DNA of 64,000 nt from Actinoplanes sp. KI2 (lineage in GTDB: Bacteria > Actinomycetota > Actinomycetes > Mycobacteriales > Micromonosporaceae), in contig NZ_JAOSZE010000003.1 of the NCBI RefSeq assembly GCF_025630775.1, positions 248,001 through 312,000 of the forward strand, read 5' to 3'. Both the position numbers and the translations under genes were made by a program. Every line of letters starts with the position of its first letter. Position 1 is the stretch's first letter. Shown here in pieces: positions 24,937 to 37,379 of this stretch. The notes beneath the pieces were generated by a model that ran no database searches, was not told where the DNA came from, and saw nothing but the letters and a program-made list of their open reading frames with translations.

Positions 24937-26001
24937 ATGCTGATGGGCATGACGATCGACCTGGGGCACCACGGCGACACGGAGGTGGGCGCCGGGCTGA
25001 TCGACCTGGCCGTGAACGTGCGGCACGAGCCGATGCCGGGGTGGCTGGCCGATCCGATCCGGGACTCGTTGACGCGGCTCCGGGCGTACCCGAACGATGG
25101 TGAAGCCACCGCGGCGGTGGCCCGCCGGCACCGCCGGGAGATCGACGAGGTGCTGCTCACCGCCGGCGCGGCCCAGGCGTTCGTGCTGCTCGCCCAGGCC
25201 CTGCGGGGCGCGAAGCACCCGGTCGTGGTGCATCCGCAGTTCACCGAGCCGGAAGCGGCCCTGCGTCACGCCGGGCACGAGGTCGACCGGGTGCTGCTGC
25301 GCGCGGAGGACGGCTTCCGGCTCGACCCGCGACTCGTCCCGGACGACGCCGATCTGGTCTTCGTCGGGAACCCGACCAACCCGACCTCGGTGCTGCACCC
25401 GGCCGCGGAGATCGCCCGGCTGGCCCGGCCGGGACGGGTGCTGGTGGTCGACGAGGCGTTCGCCGACACCACGTTCCGTGATGGCGTCGACGGTGAGCCC
25501 GAGTCGCTCAGCGAGCGCCGAGACATCGAGGGGCTCGTCGTGCTGCGCAGCCTCACCAAGACGTGGGGGCTCGCGGGCCTGCGCATCGGTTATCTGCTGG
25601 CCGCCTCCGACCTGGTGGCTCGGCTGGCCGCCGCCCAGCCGCTGTGGGCCGTCTCGACCCCCGCGCTGGCCGCCGCGACCGCCTGTGCGTCACCCACCGC
25701 GATCGCCGCCGAGCGCGAGATCGCGGCGCGCGTCGCGGCCGAGCGGGACCACCTGCTCCGGCGACTCGCGCACGTGCCGAACCTCACGGTCGCCGGCACA
25801 CCGGCGAGTGCCTTCGTGACCGTACGCCTGCCGTCCGCCGACAAAATAAGGCTTGAGCTGCGGGAACGTGGATACGCGGTGCGCCGCGGCGACACCTTCC
25901 CGGGGCTGGGCTCCGACTGGCTGCGGATCGCGGTGCGCGACACTGCGATCACCGACGCTTTCGTGGCGACCCTGACCGACCTGATCGAGGAGCGACCGTG
26001 A
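24937..26001 (+). CDS. cobC: PLP-dependent aminotransferase CobC-like (L-threonine-O-3-phosphate decarboxylase)
   Basis: 354 residues of the histidinol-phosphate-aminotransferase/CobD(Salmonella) fold. The PLP Lys is in SLTKTWGLAGLRIGY; the N-terminal RLRAYPNDGEATAAVARRH, the FVGNPTNPTS and VVDEAFADT motifs follow family order. Together with cobT and cobA/cysG it probably makes the aminopropanol phosphate arm of cobalamin; a histidinol-phosphate role cannot be excluded by sequence alone. Start uncertain: ATG 24937 or ATG 24949 (MTIDLGHHGD). Overlaps cobT by 4 bp (GTGA). Confidence 0.8.
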   Translation: MLMGMTIDLGHHGDTEVGAGLIDLAVNVRHEPMPGWLADPIRDSLTRLRAYPNDGEATAAVARRHRREIDEVLLTAGAAQAFVLLAQALRGAKHPVVVHPQFTEPEAALRHAGHEVDRVLLRAEDGFRLDPRLVPDDADLVFVGNPTNPTSVLHPAAEIARLARPGRVLVVDEAFADTTFRDGVDGEPESLSERRDIEGLVVLRSLTKTWGLAGLRIGYLLAASDLVARLAAAQPLWAVSTPALAAATACASPTAIAAEREIAARVAAERDHLLRRLAHVPNLTVAGTPASAFVTVRLPSADKIRLELRERGYAVRRGDTFPGLGSDWLRIAVRDTAITDAFVATLTDLIEERP

Positions 26002-27050
26002 CCCTGGAGACGACCGTGGCGGCGATCCGGCCCGCCGATGAGCCGGCCATGGCCGCCGCTCGCGAGATGCAGGCCCGGCTGACCAAGCCGGCCGGCTCGC
26101 TCGGCGATCTCGAGCCGCTGTCGGTGCGCCTGGCCGGGCTGTTCGGTGCCTGCCCGCCGCCGCTGCCCGAGCCGGCCGCGCTCGCGGTGTTCGCCGGTGA
26201 CCACGGCGTGCACGCGCAGGGGGTCAGCCCGTGGCCGCAGGAGGTGACCGCCCAGATGGTGGCGAACTTCCTGGCCGGGGGAGCGGTGGTGAACGCGTTC
26301 GCCCGCCAGGTCGGCGCCTCGGTCACCGTGGTCGACGTCGGCGTGGCGACCCCGCCGCCCGAGGGAACCGGCCTGATCGCCGCGAACGTCCGCCGCGGCA
26401 CCCGGGACATGACCGTCGAGCCGGCCCTCACCCGCGACGAGGCCCGCGCCGCCGTCGAGACCGGCATCCGGCTGGCCGAGCAGCTCGTCGCCGAGGGCGC
26501 GAAGTGCCTGCTCACCGGAGACATGGGGATCGCCAACACGACACCGGCGGCCGCCTTGATCGCGGCGTTCACCGGTGCGGCCTCGGCCCAGGTGACCGGC
26601 CGGGGGACCGGCATCGACGACACGACGTACGCCCACAAGACCGAGACGGTCGCGCTCGCGCTGGCGAAGCACACTCCCGACCCGGCCGATCCGCTGGGCG
26701 TGCTGGCCACGGTCGGCGGCCTCGAGCACGCCGCGCTGGCCGGCTTCGTCCTCGGCGCCGCCGCCCACCGGGTCCCGGTGATCATCGATGGCGTGATCGC
26801 CGCGTCCGGCGCACTGGCCGCCGCCGCGTTCGCTCCGGACGCGGTCGACGCCATGGTCGCCGGGCACCGCTCGGTCGAGCCGGGCGCCACCGTCGCGCTC
26901 GCGCACCTGGGCCTCACCCCGCTGCTCGACCTGGGCATGCGGCTCGGCGAGGGCAGCGGCGCGGTGCTCGCCCTGCCGGTCGTCGCCGCCGCCGTCCGGG
27001 TGCTGCACGAGGTCGCCACCTTCGACTCGGCCGGAGTGTCGGAGAAATGA
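25998..27050 (+). CDS. cobT: Nicotinate-nucleotide--dimethylbenzimidazole phosphoribosyltransferase
   Basis: 350 residues from GTG. Family motifs: LTKPAGSLGDLE at about 28-39, VFAGDHGVHAQGVSPWPQEVTAQMV, GDMGIANTTPAAAL, GRGTGIDD, and the catalytic Glu in MRLGEGSGA near the C-terminus. It activates the lower ligand base by transferring phosphoribose from nicotinate mononucleotide. Coupled to cobC (GTGA) and to the following methyltransferase gene (ATGA). Confidence 0.95.
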   Translation: MTLETTVAAIRPADEPAMAAAREMQARLTKPAGSLGDLEPLSVRLAGLFGACPPPLPEPAALAVFAGDHGVHAQGVSPWPQEVTAQMVANFLAGGAVVNAFARQVGASVTVVDVGVATPPPEGTGLIAANVRRGTRDMTVEPALTRDEARAAVETGIRLAEQLVAEGAKCLLTGDMGIANTTPAAALIAAFTGAASAQVTGRGTGIDDTTYAHKTETVALALAKHTPDPADPLGVLATVGGLEHAALAGFVLGAAAHRVPVIIDGVIAASGALAAAAFAPDAVDAMVAGHRSVEPGATVALAHLGLTPLLDLGMRLGEGSGAVLALPVVAAAVRVLHEVATFDSAGVSEK

Positions 27051-28225
27051 GCCTCTATCCGTTGGCGCTGCGGCTGACCGGCCGCCGGGTGCTGGTGGTC
27101 GGCGGCGGCGCGGTGGCGACCCGGCGGGTGCCGGCGCTGATCGCGGCGGGCGCGCAGATCGAGATCGTGGCGCCCGAGCTCACCCCCGCGCTGCGGGCGC
27201 ACGTCGACGCCGGTCGCGCCGCCTGGACGGCCCGCCGGTTCCAGCCGGCCGACGTCGAGGGCGCCTGGCTGGTGCAGGTCGCGATCGACGACCCGGCGGC
27301 CGCGGCCCAGGTCAGTGCGGCCGCGGAAGAGCACAACATCTTTTGCGTACGAGCGGACGACCGCGAAGCGGCCACCGCGTGGACGCCGGCCGTCACCCGG
27401 CACGGGCCGGTCACCGTGGCGGTCACCGACGGCGGCGACCGGCGGCGGGCCATGGCCGTACGCGATCTGGTCGCCAACGCTCTGGAGACGGACCCGGTCG
27501 CCCTGCCGGAGTACAAGGGGGTTGCCCTGGTCGGCGCCGGGCCCGGCGACCCGGAGCTGATCACCGTGAAGGGCCGTCGCCTGCTCGCCGCCGCCGACGT
27601 GGTGGTGGCCGACCGGCTGGTACCCGGACTGCTGCTGGGCGACCTGCGGCCGGACGTCGAGTTCGTGGACGCCGCCAAGATCCCGTACGGCCCGTCCAAG
27701 GCCCAGGAGGAGATCAACCGGATCCTGGTGGAGCGCGCGCTCGACGGGAAGTTCGTGGTCCGGCTCAAGGGCGGCGACCCGTACGTCTTCGGCCGCGGCG
27801 GCGAGGAGGCCCTGGCCTGCGCCGCGGCCGGCGTCCCGGTGCTGGTCGTGCCCGGCGTGACCAGCTCGATCGCCGCGCCCGCCCTGGCCGGCATCCCGGT
27901 CACCCACCGCGGCGTCGCGCACGAGTTCACGGTGGTCTCCGGCCACGTCGCGCCGGACAGCCCGCAGTCGCTGGTCGACTGGCCGGCGCTGGGCCGGCTG
28001 CGCGGCACGATCGTGGTGATGATGGGCCTGAAGAACCTTCCGGCCATCGCGGACCGGCTGATCGCCGAGGGCCGCCCCGGTGACACCCCGGTCGCCGTCG
28101 TGCAGGAGGGCTCGACCGCCCACCAGCGCTCGCTGCGCAGCACGCTCGGTGCGGTGGCGGCGGACGTCGCCGAGGCCGGCCTGCGCCCGCCCGCCACCGT
28201 GGTGATCGGGGACGTCGTCGGGCTG

Positions 28226-28231
<6 letters not shown>
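27047..28231 (+). CDS. cobA: Precorrin-2 dehydrogenase/uroporphyrinogen-III C-methyltransferase fusion
   Basis: 394 residues. Residues 1-150 are a Met8/SirC-like NAD-dependent dehydrogenase ([15 protein letters not shown], then a CVRADD segment); residues 160-394 are a SUMT methyltransferase with [15 protein letters not shown], the [18 protein letters not shown] motif and VPGVTSS. The dimerisation/ferrochelatase part of enteric CysG is shortened. It methylates uroporphyrinogen III twice to precorrin-2 and may oxidise it, feeding cobalamin or sirohaem. Its end overlaps the end of the converging otsA by 6 bp. Confidence 0.92.
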
Positions 28232-29653
<1,422 letters not shown>

Positions 29654-29778
29654 GCTGAGTGCACCTCCGGGTCGTTTCTGTTCCCACCCCGAGCCTACTT
29701 TGCGTAGCTGCCCGCGGCTCGCCCAGTCTGCCGCAGCCTCGATGGACCGGGGTGGCTGCCGGGTGCCATCCTGGGCCT

Positions 29779-30336
29779 GTGACACCGTCCGACGATCTAT
29801 TCCCGCCCCGGCGGCCGATCTTCTTCCCTGTGGTCATTGCCACTGTCTTTCTCACGATCATCGCGGGGACCGTGGGGTTCATGCTCGGCGAGCGGCACCG
29901 GAGCGACGGCCGCGGCGCCGGGCCGGGGGAGACGAACGAGACGCAGGGTGTGTCGAATACGTCTGCGTCGTCGGCGCCGTCCGAGCCGGCCTGCCCGGAG
30001 GCGGTGATCCAAACCGCGGACCGGCTCGGACTGCCGACCGACCTGCGGCAGGTCTTCAAGATCGTCACGGAGAGGCGCACCGTCGTGTGGATCTGCCAGG
30101 ACGGTGGCGGCAAGCTGTACTTCCAGTCCAAGACCCCCAAGACCCAAGACGCCGACGAACCGCTCATCCAGGGCAAGAACGCGCTCTTCCTGAACGGGGT
30201 GCAAGAGGTCGGCAACGACGAGTACACGGCCGTCGCGTCCGACGGGAACAGCTTCGAGGTGAACCGCCGGCAGCTCGTCGTGCACTTCGTCAGCGGCAAG
30301 GACGACGACGTGCAAGCGGTCGTATCGGCCGAATAA
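29779..30336 (+). CDS. Membrane-anchored conserved hypothetical protein
   Basis: 185 residues from GTG 29779. One N-terminal membrane segment ([22 protein letters not shown], about 13-34), a Thr/Ser/Glu-rich linker, then a soluble domain ([47 protein letters not shown]) with two Cys that could form a disulfide outside the cell. I do not know a family name; the [13 protein letters not shown] strand pattern recurs in similar actinobacterial proteins. Divergent from otsA. Confidence 0.65.
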   Translation: MTPSDDLFPPRRPIFFPVVIATVFLTIIAGTVGFMLGERHRSDGRGAGPGETNETQGVSNTSASSAPSEPACPEAVIQTADRLGLPTDLRQVFKIVTERRTVVWICQDGGGKLYFQSKTPKTQDADEPLIQGKNALFLNGVQEVGNDEYTAVASDGNSFEVNRRQLVVHFVSGKDDDVQAVVSAE

Positions 30337-30494
30337 GGGAATCAGGACGCGTCCGGCGGGGTTGACATCTGTGGCCGGGGGCCGACCTGGAAAGATGCAT
30401 TCGGCAACTCATCCGGCACCCATCCGACCGCCCCACCCGCCACCCATGTGCGGACTGAAGGCAGAACCAAACGATCACGGAGGTAGGGCGCACC

Positions 30495-32163
<1,669 letters not shown>

Positions 32164-32171
<8 letters not shown>

Positions 32172-32571
32172 GAAATTCGTCTATGACGCGTCCGTGCGCT
32201 GGTCCGACATGGACGCGTACGGGCACGTCAACAACGCGCGCTTCCTCACCCTGTACGAGGAGGCGCGCGTTGCCATGTTCTTCGTCGGCGCGCGCGAGCA
32301 CGGCCTCGGCTCGTTCGAGGAGGGCATCGTGATCGCCCGGCACGAGATCGATTACCTGCGCCCGGTCGACTACGGCGAGCCGGTCCGCATCGAGATGTGG
32401 ATCTCGGAGCAGCGGGCGGCGTCGTTCACCGTGTCCTACGAGCTGTTCGACAACGGGGTGCTGGCCAGCCGGGCGAAATCGGTCTGTGTGCCGTACAGCC
32501 TGGCCAACGGCCATCCGCGCCGGCTCACCCCGGAAGAGCGCGAGTTCCTGCGTCCCTACCTGGCGTCATGA
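32164..32571 (+). CDS. Acyl-CoA thioesterase (hotdog fold)
   Basis: 135 residues from GTG, overlapping the ettA end by 8 bp. The 4-hydroxybenzoyl-CoA thioesterase-like motif VRWSDMDAYGHVNNARFLTLYEEAR (about 10-34) with the active Asp and His-Val-Asn-Asn is plain, followed by the hotdog strands VIARHEIDYLRPVDYGEPV. Hydrolyses an acyl-CoA of unknown chain. Probably co-translated with ettA; the same gene order is common in actinobacteria. Confidence 0.88.
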
Positions 32572-33230
32572 CCGCCGCACACGGCCTGACCGGGGTCCCC
32601 GACGCCGGCGCCTTCCTTGCCCGGCTCACCCGGCTCGATCCCGGTGCGGCGGTCCGGCTGCGCGGCTCGGGCGGGCGGACCGCGCTCTGGGCCCGGCTGC
32701 CCTGGGACGCGCTGGTCACCCGCGAGGTCGCCGGTCGCGGTCCGGACGACGCCACGGTCTCGGCCGCCGAGCTGCTGGCGGTGCTGGCCGGCGGTGGCGA
32801 TCAGCTGCCCGAGCGGCGGGACGCGCAGTGGCGCTGGCCGTTGCCGCCGGCCGCGAGCGAGACGGTCGAGACGGTCGCCGCGGCCGAACTGTCCCGCCTG
32901 GCCGCCGCGGCGGCCGGCACGCTGCGCGAGGTGTCGGCGGGCGGGCTCGCCGGGCGGGCGGTGGGTCAGCGAGCCGTACGCGACGCGCTCCTCGATCATG
33001 TGGCCCTGGTCGTCACGCCGACCGGCGGCGGGCCCGTCGAGGTCTCCCAGAGACTTGTTCAGGCGATCTCCCGAATGGGTTTTCTTGGTCCGCAGGGCGT
33101 TTCCGTCCCAGACATCCGAGTTAGGGTCGCAGGACGGTGGGTGGGTCTTTCTGCACCATATGGAGTTGCCTGGCTACAGAAAGTCAGCAAATTGACCGTT
33201 ATGCCTATAGGTGGTCACCCGAAAGGGTGA
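32568..33230 (+). CDS. Conserved hypothetical protein (downstream of ettA-thioesterase)
   Basis: 220 residues from ATG overlapping the thioesterase stop (ATGA). Ala/Arg/Leu-rich, no signal peptide or membrane segment. N-terminal half has DPGAAVRLRGSGGRTALWARLPWDALVTREV; the C-terminal part RVAGRWVGLSAPYGVAWLQKVSKLTV looks conserved. I do not recognise a domain. Tight coupling to ettA and the thioesterase argues for a real product working with them. Confidence 0.68.
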   Translation: MTAAHGLTGVPDAGAFLARLTRLDPGAAVRLRGSGGRTALWARLPWDALVTREVAGRGPDDATVSAAELLAVLAGGGDQLPERRDAQWRWPLPPAASETVETVAAAELSRLAAAAAGTLREVSAGGLAGRAVGQRAVRDALLDHVALVVTPTGGGPVEVSQRLVQAISRMGFLGPQGVSVPDIRVRVAGRWVGLSAPYGVAWLQKVSKLTVMPIGGHPKG

Positions 33231-33361
33231 TGCCGCATCGTACGTCCGGTCGCGCCCTCCCGTTGGGGGGATGACCTCCGCGACCTGTACGGGTACCGTC
33301 GGCCCTCGGATCCACTCGCTACGTCCGGCGATGGGTCTGCTGGGGAGTGAGGTGCTCAACG

Positions 33362-33943
33362 ATGCCGTGGTGGTCATGGCGTCCGGGTTCGGCCGCGGGC
33401 AACCCGCCGGATACCGACGGCGATTCTTCGGTGCGGAGCACCGTTCGGGTCGGGGTTCCGGCGCAGCGTGAGCCGAGCCGGGTGACGATTCCGGCCGAGG
33501 CGACCAAGACCGAGGAGTGCGAGCAGATCTCGCAGGTGACGCTCGCGCGCATCGGCAAGGCGCTCGACCTGCTCGACATCAGGTTCCTGGCGGACGGCGG
33601 CGGCAGCCTGCTGGCGATGTGGGAACGGCACGCCGTGCTGTTCACCCTCGAGGGGCCCGACGACGAGATCCTCGTGATGCGTGCCCGTCCGCATTCGACG
33701 GTGCCGCCGGACTGGGCCGACCGGGCCTACCGGGTGGTCAACGAGTGGAACCACACGCGCCGCTTCTGCAAGGCGTACGTGGGGGACCCGACCGAGCGCG
33801 GCCAGCTGCCGATCTATGCGGAGCTTCAGGTTCCGCTCGCCGCCGGCACCCACGATGCTCTCCTGGTCGAGATGCTCGACTGCGGCGCCGCCGTAGCGAC
33901 CTCCTTCGTAGACTGGTTACACGACGAGGGCGCCCTGCTCTAA
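33362..33943 (+). CDS. YbjN domain-containing protein
   Basis: 193 residues; the YbjN/type III secretion chaperone-like fold is seen from about residue 45: LARIGKALDLLDIRFLADGGGSLLAMWERH, then PDWADRAYRVVNEWNHTRRFCKAYVG and a C-terminal MLDCGAAVATSFVDWLHDEGALL. Function unknown; related domains act as chaperone-like helpers or in stress response. The start is uncertain: ATG 33362 has GAGGTG 7 nt upstream; GTG 33347 is also possible, and the first 35 residues show little family similarity. Confidence 0.78.
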   Translation: MPWWSWRPGSAAGNPPDTDGDSSVRSTVRVGVPAQREPSRVTIPAEATKTEECEQISQVTLARIGKALDLLDIRFLADGGGSLLAMWERHAVLFTLEGPDDEILVMRARPHSTVPPDWADRAYRVVNEWNHTRRFCKAYVGDPTERGQLPIYAELQVPLAAGTHDALLVEMLDCGAAVATSFVDWLHDEGALL

Positions 33944-35193
33944 AGCGGGAACATGCCGACGCGGCCGTGGTATTCGTGGCCGAGTTGGTCGGTGTCGCTG
34001 CCGACGAAAAGGCCGCGCGGGGTCACCACGAACGTGCGTACGCCCACGCCGCGGGAGCGGGTCGGGTTCCACGCCAGTGCCCGCCCGGTGATCGGGCTGA
34101 CCGCGCCGATGCCGGGCCGGGAGACCGCGCCCGGGCCCGGGCCCTTGGCGTCCGAGCCGTACGGGTTGTCCAGGTAGCGCTGGTGCCCGCCCAGGTAGAC
34201 GGCCGCGCCGGTGACCGCCACGGCGTACAGCGAGTCGCCGCCGGTGTGCTGCACCCAGGTCGGGTTGTGCCGGCCCGGCCCGCCGGTCTCGAAGCGGGCC
34301 GCCGAGTCGCAGAGCCGGCTCGGCGAGGAGGCCCGCCCGGTCGCCGCCACCACGAAGTACGACCCGTCCGGGGAGAACTTCACCTGCCGCAGATAGGTGT
34401 CGAAACCCTTCATGCACTGCGGCACGTACGCGTCGGTATACCAACTGGTCAGCGCCGCGGTCGGGCCGGAGACGTCGAACATCGCGATCTGCGTGCGGTC
34501 GTAGCCGCCGGCTTTGAGCAGCGCCCCGATCGCGACCAGCTTGCTGCCGTCCGGGGAGATGTCGAAATGCTCGACCCGGGTACGGGCGAGGCCGGGGGCG
34601 GTCAGCTTGGCGTCGAAGCCGGTGTCCACCGCGCCGGTGACCGCGTTCATCCGGGCCAGCGCGTCCCGGTGCACCCCGTTGATCGCCGAGAAGGTGCCGC
34701 CGGCGTACACGAAATTGCCCTTGTTCTCCAGGGCCCGGACATCGCCCCAATTGATATCCGCGTTGAAGGTCGGCACCCGCTGGCCGGTCATCCACACCCG
34801 GGCGAGGCCGCGCTCGGGTGTGCCGTCCACGGTCTTGAACGCGCCGCCGAGGTAAACGGTGTCCCCGGCGCCCGCGGCGAGCGCGTAGACCGGGCCGTCC
34901 ACCGCCGGCGCGAAGGGCTCGACCTCGCCGTTGGTCAGGTTGAACGCGAAGATGTTCTTCCGGGCGTAGGTGTTCCGGCGGGTGCTGTCGGCGACCCGGT
35001 TGAACGTCCCGCCGACCACCATCGTGTCGCCGACTACGGCCATGGTCCAGACCGTGCCGTCCAGCACGTGCGGCGTCCAGTCGACCGGGTCGGCCGAGAC
35101 GATCGTGGCCTGGGCCAGATCGGCATGGGCCGGTTGAGCGCAGGCAACCGCGGCTACGACGATCAAGGCGGCGGCGAGCGGGCGACGGCGCAT
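33940..35193 (-). CDS. Secreted beta-propeller (delta-60/WD40-like repeat) protein
   Basis: 417 residues. Sec signal peptide (RRRPLAAALIVVAAVACAQPAHA, cleavage near residue 24). The rest repeats units of the form VVGGTFNRVAD, VYLGGAFKTVDGTPERGLARV, VYAGGTFSAINGVHRDALARMNA and DGSKLVAIGALLKAGG, each with a conserved aromatic/Gly-Gly-x-Phe core, the pattern of delta-60 or Kelch-like propeller blades. Likely an extracellular or cell-wall scaffold protein; no enzyme motif is visible. Its stop overlaps the YbjN stop region (convergent). Confidence 0.82.
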   Translation of the reverse strand: MRRRPLAAALIVVAAVACAQPAHADLAQATIVSADPVDWTPHVLDGTVWTMAVVGDTMVVGGTFNRVADSTRRNTYARKNIFAFNLTNGEVEPFAPAVDGPVYALAAGAGDTVYLGGAFKTVDGTPERGLARVWMTGQRVPTFNADINWGDVRALENKGNFVYAGGTFSAINGVHRDALARMNAVTGAVDTGFDAKLTAPGLARTRVEHFDISPDGSKLVAIGALLKAGGYDRTQIAMFDVSGPTAALTSWYTDAYVPQCMKGFDTYLRQVKFSPDGSYFVVAATGRASSPSRLCDSAARFETGGPGRHNPTWVQHTGGDSLYAVAVTGAAVYLGGHQRYLDNPYGSDAKGPGPGAVSRPGIGAVSPITGRALAWNPTRSRGVGVRTFVVTPRGLFVGSDTDQLGHEYHGRVGMFPL

Positions 35194-35267
35194 GCGGGAC
35201 GCTCCAGGCGGAATGATCGACTAGTTGTCATCCCCCTCAACGAGCCACGCACGGTGTCGGAAACGTG

Positions 35268-35666
35268 CTACTCCATGCTGTTGACCATGAAATATGCCGC
35301 TCGCTCGAGATAGTCCCAGAGCGCCGTGTGGTGCGGCTCGGGCAGCCCCAGCGAGTCGACGGCCTCGCGCATGTGCGTCAGCCAGGCGTCCCGGGCGGCC
35401 GGGTCGACCTTGAACGGCGCGTGCCGCATCCGCAGGCGGGGGTGACCGCGGCTCGCCGAGTACGTGTTCGGCCCGCCCCAGTACTGCATCAGGAACAGGG
35501 TCAGCCGGTCGGCGGCCGGCCCCAGGTCCTCCTCCGGATACATCGGGCGGAGCAGCGGGTCGGCGGCGACGCCCTGGTAGAACCGGTCGACGAGCCGCCG
35601 GAAGGTGGGCTCGCCGCCGATCGCGTCGTAGAGGCTGACCTCGTCGGGAGCGGGTGCGGCGGTCAC
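35268..35666 (-). CDS. glbO: Group II truncated haemoglobin (GlbO-like)
   Basis: 132 residues from GTG 35666 with GGAG upstream. Truncated-globin signature YWGGPNTYSASRGHPRLRMRHAPF (about 70-93): Trp in YWGGP and proximal His in RMRHAPF, plus LYDAIGGEPTFRRLVDRFYQGVAADPLLRPMYPEEDL at the start. GlbO-type proteins bind oxygen or nitric oxide and may interact with respiration or peroxide defence. Single gene convergent with the propeller gene. Confidence 0.92.
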   Translation of the reverse strand: MTAAPAPDEVSLYDAIGGEPTFRRLVDRFYQGVAADPLLRPMYPEEDLGPAADRLTLFLMQYWGGPNTYSASRGHPRLRMRHAPFKVDPAARDAWLTHMREAVDSLGLPEPHHTALWDYLERAAYFMVNSME

Positions 35667-35707
35667 GACTCCATCCTGCCAGCCCACTCGGCGAGCGTCC
35701 GGTGCGG

Positions 35708-37177
35708 TCAGGGTGCCTCGGGTGTGACGCTCGTCGTGGCCGCGTGGTGCGGGTGGTACGTCGACAGCCTGGTCGCCGCGGTGGTCTCGCCCGGCGTGGT
35801 CGCCGCGTGGTGCGGCTGGTACGAGGTGATCGGGGCATGCGCCTCGACCGGCGACCCGGGTGCGGGCACGACCGGCGGCATGGTGGCCGCCGCGTACGCG
35901 ATCGCCTCGTCGAACTCCTCCTTGGCCGGCCATCGGCTCACCAGCGCGACCAGCATGGCCGTCGAAACGAGGCCACAGATGCCCACCACCAGCGGCAGCC
36001 AGTAGCTGTTGGCCAGCAGCCCGGCGACCATCACGCCCGCGAACTGGCTCAACTGCATCCCGGTCTGCACCACGCCGTACGCCCGAGCGCGGTATCCGTG
36101 CGGGATCATCAGCACGAACTTGCCGTTCAGGGTCGGCGACAGCCCGCCCAGCGCCATCCCGGAGAGGGACGCCAGCAGCGCGACCGCGATCGGCGGCGGG
36201 TTGAGGATCATGGGCACCAGGGAGAGCCCGCACAGCACCGCGAACGGCTGGATCAGCCGGTCTCGCCGATCCGCGCTGACCAGCCGGGTGGTGAGCAGCC
36301 CACCGATCACGAAGCCGACCGGCACGGCCGCCATGATCAGACCCTGCTCGAGTCCGCGCGCGGTCGGATCGGTGTTGCCGAGCGCGGCCCAGGCGGCGGC
36401 GAGGCCCTCGGGCAGCACCACGATCATCGCGGCGAGGCAGATCAGGAGGAGGACCGAGCGCAGCACCCGCGTGCCGAAGACCAGCCGGAAGCCCTCCGCC
36501 GACTCCTGCAGCAGATGTTTGCGCTGCTCCTGGCTGCGGGGCGCCGGGCGGGGCCGGATGCCGAGGGCGATGAAGGTGGCGGAGAGGATGAAGCTGAGCA
36601 CGTCGACGCCGAGCGCCACCCGGGGGCTGATCGCGGTGGCGATGGTGGCACCGACCAGATAGCCGAAGACCTGGGAGGCCTGGGTGGTGGTCTGGTTGAT
36701 GGCGATCGCGGTGGGCAACTTCTCCCGGCCGACCAGATGCGGGAGCAGCGCCGAGCGGGCCGACTGGGTGGGCGGGGTGCCGAGGCTGGCCAGGAAGACC
36801 AGCACCACCATCACCCAGATCGGCAGGTGCGGCACGAGCAGCAGGGCGACCGGCACGATCCGGAACAGGTCGCAGGCGATCAGCACGCGGCGGTACGGGT
36901 ATCGCTCGGCGAGCGCGGACAGTAGCGTCCCGCCGATGATCCAGGGGAGGAAGCTGACCGCGAAGGCGGCCGCGGACAGCAGCACCGAGTCGCTCTGCTC
37001 ATAGACCAGCAGCGTGACGGCGGCCTTGGCCAGGTAGTCGCCGACCCAGTTCACGAGCAGTGACGCGTAGGCCGCGCGGTACTCGGGGAGGGCAAAGACG
37101 TCCCGGAAGGTGACGAGGCCGTTGCTTTCCGTAACTGCCTTGGCCGCGTCGGCCGTCCGGGCGGTTTCCTCGGACAC
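35708..37177 (-). CDS. MFS transporter
   Basis: 489 residues; about 12 membrane segments with the first at ASLLVNWVGDYLAKAAVTLLVYE and the MFS-like loop LAERYPYRRVLIACD. GTG 37177 follows TGGAGGACTG. The last 60 residues are a soluble tail with PHHAATT/PHHAATTSV repeats. It belongs to the group with the unassigned-export (MFS_3/enterobactin-exporter-like) profile; the substrate is unknown. Confidence 0.82.
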   Translation of the reverse strand: MSEETARTADAAKAVTESNGLVTFRDVFALPEYRAAYASLLVNWVGDYLAKAAVTLLVYEQSDSVLLSAAAFAVSFLPWIIGGTLLSALAERYPYRRVLIACDLFRIVPVALLLVPHLPIWVMVVLVFLASLGTPPTQSARSALLPHLVGREKLPTAIAINQTTTQASQVFGYLVGATIATAISPRVALGVDVLSFILSATFIALGIRPRPAPRSQEQRKHLLQESAEGFRLVFGTRVLRSVLLLICLAAMIVVLPEGLAAAWAALGNTDPTARGLEQGLIMAAVPVGFVIGGLLTTRLVSADRRDRLIQPFAVLCGLSLVPMILNPPPIAVALLASLSGMALGGLSPTLNGKFVLMIPHGYRARAYGVVQTGMQLSQFAGVMVAGLLANSYWLPLVVGICGLVSTAMLVALVSRWPAKEEFDEAIAYAAATMPPVVPAPGSPVEAHAPITSYQPHHAATTPGETTAATRLSTYHPHHAATTSVTPEAP

Positions 37178-37379
37178 CAGTCCTCCATCGATCTCGGCGT
37201 TCGCCGGGTCGCGACGATCGGCCGGGCACGCCCGCATGTGAGTCGGCGGGAACGTGATGCCGCATGTGCAGATGCTCTAGCGGATTCTGCCCGATCGTCC
37301 GAGTCGATGCTAGGGCGTACGAGCGGAATGTCGGCCTTTCGGTTGAGGTCGACCATCCCCCGTTAGAACTAACCCCAGC